Part shown: in pieces, positions 13,656-17,038 of the stretch
Layout: every line of letters starts with the position of its first letter
Numbering within the stretch: position 1 is the stretch's first letter
NCBI GenBank assembly: GCA_014804495.1
Contig: JAAUZS010000152.1
Coordinates: forward strand, 1-17,038
Source of the DNA: Lachnospiraceae bacterium
GTDB lineage: Bacteria > Bacillota > Clostridia > Lachnospirales > Lachnospiraceae
Reading direction: 5' to 3'
DNA: 17,038 nt
Made by a program: the position numbers and the translations under genes
The notes under the pieces: model-generated
Databases searched by the model: none
Seen by the model: the letters and a program-made list of their open reading frames with translations, nothing else
What the model was told of the DNA's origin: nothing

Positions 13656-15530
13656 GTGAAACGTGTTAAGATAGCAAAATACACCAAAGAGAAAAATAAA
13701 GCTGCATGGGCAAAATACAATGCAGAAAGGGCCGCAAGAAAATACGGTTTATGGGAAAATCTTCGGTATGTCTTTTCGCAGGCATGGACGGTCGATAAGT
13801 TTATGGTAATGATGATTTTTACGGGCTTTCTGTTTGATAAGGGCTGGGAGATAGCAGCCATGTTTACGGATAAATATGTGGTAGAGCTTGTACTCGGCGA
13901 ACAGAGCAGATATAAGCTTACGGCGATAGTCATAGGCCTGCTTATAGGAGGACGGATTCTTGTGTGGCTCAGCAACGTCACATTTACCTATAATTGGTGG
14001 GTCGGCAGCTTCCGTTTCCGCAGGCATATGCAGAGCGTTCTTGTAAAAAAGAACGTTTACACCGACTACGAGAACAACGAAAAAACATCGGTGAACGACG
14101 CACTGAGCAAGGCGCATTACGCCTCGGAAAACGTCGCGTATGATACGCTGTACAATGTGAAAGAGCTGTTGGGAAATATATTTGCGTTCGTTGCATTAGG
14201 AAGTATATTATCATTTCTCAGTCCGGTCATGATATTGCTTGTCGGTGCTCCGAGCGTTATAAGCTATAAGCTTAATCGGCGCAAGATGATGTGGATATGG
14301 AATATGGCTGATAACTGGCAAAACTATGACCGACAGCTTGAATATATATACTCAGCGTCTTCGGATATCTCTTGTGCTAAGGATATGCGGATATTCAATC
14401 TGCCAAGGTTTTTCAAACAGGTGCTTAACCGTTCCTTTGCCTGTCGGCTTGGCTGGTATGAACAGCAGGACGAATGGTCGTTCAGGCATGATGTGGCGGA
14501 GCGGATCGTTTGGGGAGCAGGTTTTATCTGCTCTTACGGATATGTTGTCTATAAGATGTTCATGGGAAACATCAGCGCGGGGAATTGTGTGCTGTATTTC
14601 AATGCGATAACGCTGCTCTCCAATACCATATACAGCCTTGTAGACAGCTACAGTGGATTTCAGTGGTCGAGCGATAATATTTCATATGCAAGAGAATACT
14701 GCGACCTACCCGACAAAACCAACAGGGGCAGGGGTGAACCTTTGCCGAAAAACGATTATGAGATCGAGTTCAGAAATGTCAGCTACACATATTATAAAGC
14801 CGATGAACCGACTATCAAAAATCTTTCGTTTACTCTCCATAAGGGGGAACGGCTTGCGCTTGTCGGTCTGAACGGCGCGGGCAAGACTACTCTTATCAAG
14901 CTGATGTGCGGACTCTATGACCCCACCGAGGGCGAGATACTGCTGAACGGCAAACCTGTAAACGCATATAACCGCGATGAATACTTTACTCTGTTTTCCG
15001 CGGTATTTCAGGATATAAACGAGCTTCCTGTCAGCATTGCCGAGAATATTTCGGGCGAAAGCTATGAGCATACTGATAAAGAAAAACTCATTAAATGCAT
15101 GAAACAGGCAGGATTGTACGAGAAGGTCATGAGCCTGCCTGAAAAAGAAAAGACGCATCTTGTGCGAAGTATTTATGATGATGCGATTGAGCTTTCCGGA
15201 GGTCAGAAACAGAAATTGGCTTTGGCAAAGGCGCTTTACAAGGACGCGCCAATACTCCTGCTTGACGAGCCTACCGCCGCACTTGACCCCATAGCGGAGC
15301 AGGAGATGTATCTGAATTATGCAAGCTTTTCAAAGGGTAAGGCAAGCGTTTTTATATCGCACAGACTTGCGTCAACACGCTTCTGTGACAGGATAATCAT
15401 GCTTGAAAACGGCAGAATAGCTGAAACAGGTACACATAGTCAGCTTATGAAAGCAAAAGGCAGATATGCGGAGCTTTTTGAGATGCAAAGCTCATATTAC
15501 AACGACAAGGCGGTGAATGAAAATGAGTGA
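13656..15530 (+). CDS. ABC exporter half-transporter 1 (permease + ATPase)
   Basis: The protein has 624 residues. A Lys/Arg/Ala-rich cytoplasmic tail (1-45) is followed by a membrane domain with helices near 49-66, 87-108, 172-205 and 283-330, then a complete nucleotide-binding domain. That domain has Walker A GLNGAGKT (404-411), Q-loop Q452, signature LSGGQ (513-517), Walker B ILLLDE (533-538), D-loop AALD and H-loop H569, so it should be catalytically competent. It has no C39 peptidase domain, so it does not cleave double-glycine leaders itself. It starts with GTG at 13656 after ACGGAGGT (13641-13648) and overlaps the next ABC gene by 8 bases, indicating a heterodimeric exporter. Substrate is unknown; antimicrobial peptide, signal peptide or drug export are all possible. 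Its probable regulator is the LytTR/GHKL pair. Confidence 0.9.
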   Translation: MKRVKIAKYTKEKNKAAWAKYNAERAARKYGLWENLRYVFSQAWTVDKFMVMMIFTGFLFDKGWEIAAMFTDKYVVELVLGEQSRYKLTAIVIGLLIGGRILVWLSNVTFTYNWWVGSFRFRRHMQSVLVKKNVYTDYENNEKTSVNDALSKAHYASENVAYDTLYNVKELLGNIFAFVALGSILSFLSPVMILLVGAPSVISYKLNRRKMMWIWNMADNWQNYDRQLEYIYSASSDISCAKDMRIFNLPRFFKQVLNRSFACRLGWYEQQDEWSFRHDVAERIVWGAGFICSYGYVVYKMFMGNISAGNCVLYFNAITLLSNTIYSLVDSYSGFQWSSDNISYAREYCDLPDKTNRGRGEPLPKNDYEIEFRNVSYTYYKADEPTIKNLSFTLHKGERLALVGLNGAGKTTLIKLMCGLYDPTEGEILLNGKPVNAYNRDEYFTLFSAVFQDINELPVSIAENISGESYEHTDKEKLIKCMKQAGLYEKVMSLPEKEKTHLVRSIYDDAIELSGGQKQKLALAKALYKDAPILLLDEPTAALDPIAEQEMYLNYASFSKGKASVFISHRLASTRFCDRIIMLENGRIAETGTHSQLMKAKGRYAELFEMQSSYYNDKAVNENE

Positions 15531-17038
15531 TACCAATGACGGCGTAAAGCTGACCGCCAAGGAACGGCGCAGTCTCATACTTCATGCGATAAAGCTTAAC
15601 GAGCAGGCGGATAGAGGCTTCACGCTGAGAATTGTCATGTGCGGGATTCTGTCAATTGCAGACGAGTACCTGTTTATATTACTGATAAGCCTTGCTACAA
15701 ACGGAATTGCAGACGGAAGAGAGCTTAACGGTCTGTTGGCTTCAATGGCAGTTATTGCAGCTGTGTACATTTCGGTACATATAATTGCTAAATTTATAAA
15801 GCGGCGTGAAAACAGCCGTAAAGCAAAGCGTGAAATCCTGCTGCGCAGTATACTAAACGAAAAATTGATGAATATGGATTACGTACACCTCGAAGACCCC
15901 GATTTGCAGAACCGTTATAATTTGTGTATGAATTATCTGCTCGGTCAGTTTGGAATATCGTCCGTGCCGACGATTATGGGCGATTTCGCGGTAGCTGTTT
16001 TCAGGATAATAATAGGAGCAGTGCTGATAATCCCGTCGGTAATGCGCAGCAACGGTCAATCCGGCTTTGTGGGCTTCATAACTTCCCCGGCGGGTTTTTT
16101 GGCTGCCGTTGTCATTGTTGCCGTTTCGGAGTTTATCAAAAATTTATATTTCATCAGAAAAATCTTTTATGCCCGCGAAGATGTCATACGCGATAAACGG
16201 CATCTGTTGAGCGACCGTGTCTATTCGTCGTATATGAATTATGTAGTGAATAATTATCGCAGCGGCAAGGAGATACGCTTGTACGCCGAGCAAAATCTGA
16301 TACTGGGGGAGATGCAGCGATGCACGAATGAAGATTATAAGCTGTGGCTTAGAGCTTTTATCAGATGGTGTAATAAATATGGCATTGGCGTTGAGATAAT
16401 GAACCTTATCTCAGGGGGAGTTATGTACGGTTATGCTATTTTCAAGGCAATCTGCGGTACGCTTTCTGCAGGAGAGGTCATAGCGTTTGTTATGCTGTTC
16501 ACAAGGGTCCTACGCGGGATAACGGGCATATCGAACGAGCTGGTCAATTTTAGAGTGTCGGCCGAACACTGCAGGCACGTTTTCGATTTCCTGGATATTC
16601 CCGACAAGAAATACAAGGGAACTATCCCCACAGAAAAACGCAAAGACAACGAGTACGAATTTGAGTTCCGTCATGTATGGTTCAAATATCCCGGCAGCGG
16701 GCAATATGTTCTTCGTGACATCAATTTGAAATGGAGAATTGGCGAGAAAATGGCTCTTGTGGGACGCAATGGCTGCGGCAAATCAACGCTTGTCAAGCTG
16801 CTGTGCAGGCTCTACGATCCCACAAGGGGCGAAATAACGCTCAATGGTGTGGATATCCGCAAATATGATTATGAAGAATATATGGCGCTGTTTGCTGTAG
16901 TATTTCAGGATTCAAAGCTGTTCTCTTTCAGTGTTGCCGAGAATGTAGCAGCGAGCACGGAATTCGACGCAGAGCGTGTGGAGGATTGCGTTCGTAGAAG
17001 CGGACTGTCTGAGCGTTTTGACAGTATGCCGGACGGTA
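15523..17038 (+). CDS. ABC exporter half-transporter 2 (partial, runs off window)
   Basis: The frame is open from ATG 15523 to the window end (505 residues seen). It begins MSDTNDGVKLTAKERRSLIL. Membrane helices lie near 35-60, 70-90, 150-175, 190-210 and 290-330. The nucleotide-binding domain starts around 370, with FKYPGSGQYVLRDINL, Walker A GRNGCGKST (414-422) and Q-loop Q462. The signature, Walker B and H-loop lie beyond the edge, so it cannot be said whether this half is degenerate. The 8-base overlap with half-transporter 1 and the matching architecture make a heterodimer likely. It has fewer basic residues at its N-terminus than its partner. ATG with GTGAATGAAA upstream has no strong ribosome binding site, so translational coupling is expected. 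Confidence 0.9.
   Translation, partial: MSDTNDGVKLTAKERRSLILHAIKLNEQADRGFTLRIVMCGILSIADEYLFILLISLATNGIADGRELNGLLASMAVIAAVYISVHIIAKFIKRRENSRKAKREILLRSILNEKLMNMDYVHLEDPDLQNRYNLCMNYLLGQFGISSVPTIMGDFAVAVFRIIIGAVLIIPSVMRSNGQSGFVGFITSPAGFLAAVVIVAVSEFIKNLYFIRKIFYAREDVIRDKRHLLSDRVYSSYMNYVVNNYRSGKEIRLYAEQNLILGEMQRCTNEDYKLWLRAFIRWCNKYGIGVEIMNLISGGVMYGYAIFKAICGTLSAGEVIAFVMLFTRVLRGITGISNELVNFRVSAEHCRHVFDFLDIPDKKYKGTIPTEKRKDNEYEFEFRHVWFKYPGSGQYVLRDINLKWRIGEKMALVGRNGCGKSTLVKLLCRLYDPTRGEITLNGVDIRKYDYEEYMALFAVVFQDSKLFSFSVAENVAASTEFDAERVEDCVRRSGLSERFDSMPDG

Noticed and set aside
13749..14117. 122-residue minus-strand frame inside ABC gene 1
   Set aside because: It is fully antisense to conserved membrane-domain coding sequence and has no recognisable motif.

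Overview
The window looks like chromosome from a Gram-positive, low-to-middle GC Clostridia, most likely a gut Lachnospiraceae or close relative. The evidence is strong GGAGG-type ribosome binding sites, sigma-A-like promoters, a class B sortase beside a fibro-slime cell-wall protein, an Rpn/YhgA-type nuclease, a FliB-type methylase, a BlaI/M56 pair, and a LytTR/GHKL regulatory pair next to ABC exporters. No rRNA, tRNA, CRISPR array or complete insertion sequence was seen. Family calls come from reading motifs in the translations; no database search was possible.

Left part (1-4470). The window opens inside the 3' end of a DUF1919 (polysaccharide-cluster) gene. Then come an Rpn-family PD-(D/E)XK nuclease and a DNA-3-methyladenine glycosylase I (tag), with a possible scrap of a second Rpn copy between them. 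A FliB-like lysine-N-methylase lies on the opposite strand, convergent with tag. A divergently transcribed short-chain dehydrogenase with an unusual glycine motif follows.

Middle part (4593-8859). A wall-anchored fibro-slime protein ending in IPKTG plus a membrane tail converges on a class B sortase that probably anchors it. A 12-bp inverted repeat spans the junction of the two. The sortase promoter sits so close to the ATG that the mRNA is probably leaderless. Next are a MerR-family regulator with a GyrI-like effector domain, preceded by a 19-bp-spacer MerR-type promoter, and a convergent flavin reductase-like protein.

Right part (9013-17038). A BlaI-type repressor is followed, with a 1-base overlap, by an 866-residue BlaR1/M56 membrane protease. 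Its extracytoplasmic part is not a penicillin-binding domain and carries a 36-bp tandem repeat. Two palindromic operators cover the promoter. Then comes a LytTR response regulator that has lost the centre of its receiver, including the phospho-acceptor Asp, through an out-of-frame deletion. An intact GHKL histidine kinase and two ABC exporter half-transporters follow; the second runs off the window. A rho-independent terminator separates kinase from transporters, and a 9-bp direct repeat two helical turns apart overlaps it just upstream of a likely transporter promoter. That repeat is a good candidate for the LytTR target site.

Overall this is an envelope-sensing and transport neighbourhood: three different regulator types (MerR, BlaI/M56, LytTR/GHKL), a surface protein with its sortase, and an exporter pair. 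The most interesting points are the broken LytTR regulator beside an apparently intact target site and exporter pair, and the BlaR-like protease with a non-beta-lactam sensor.
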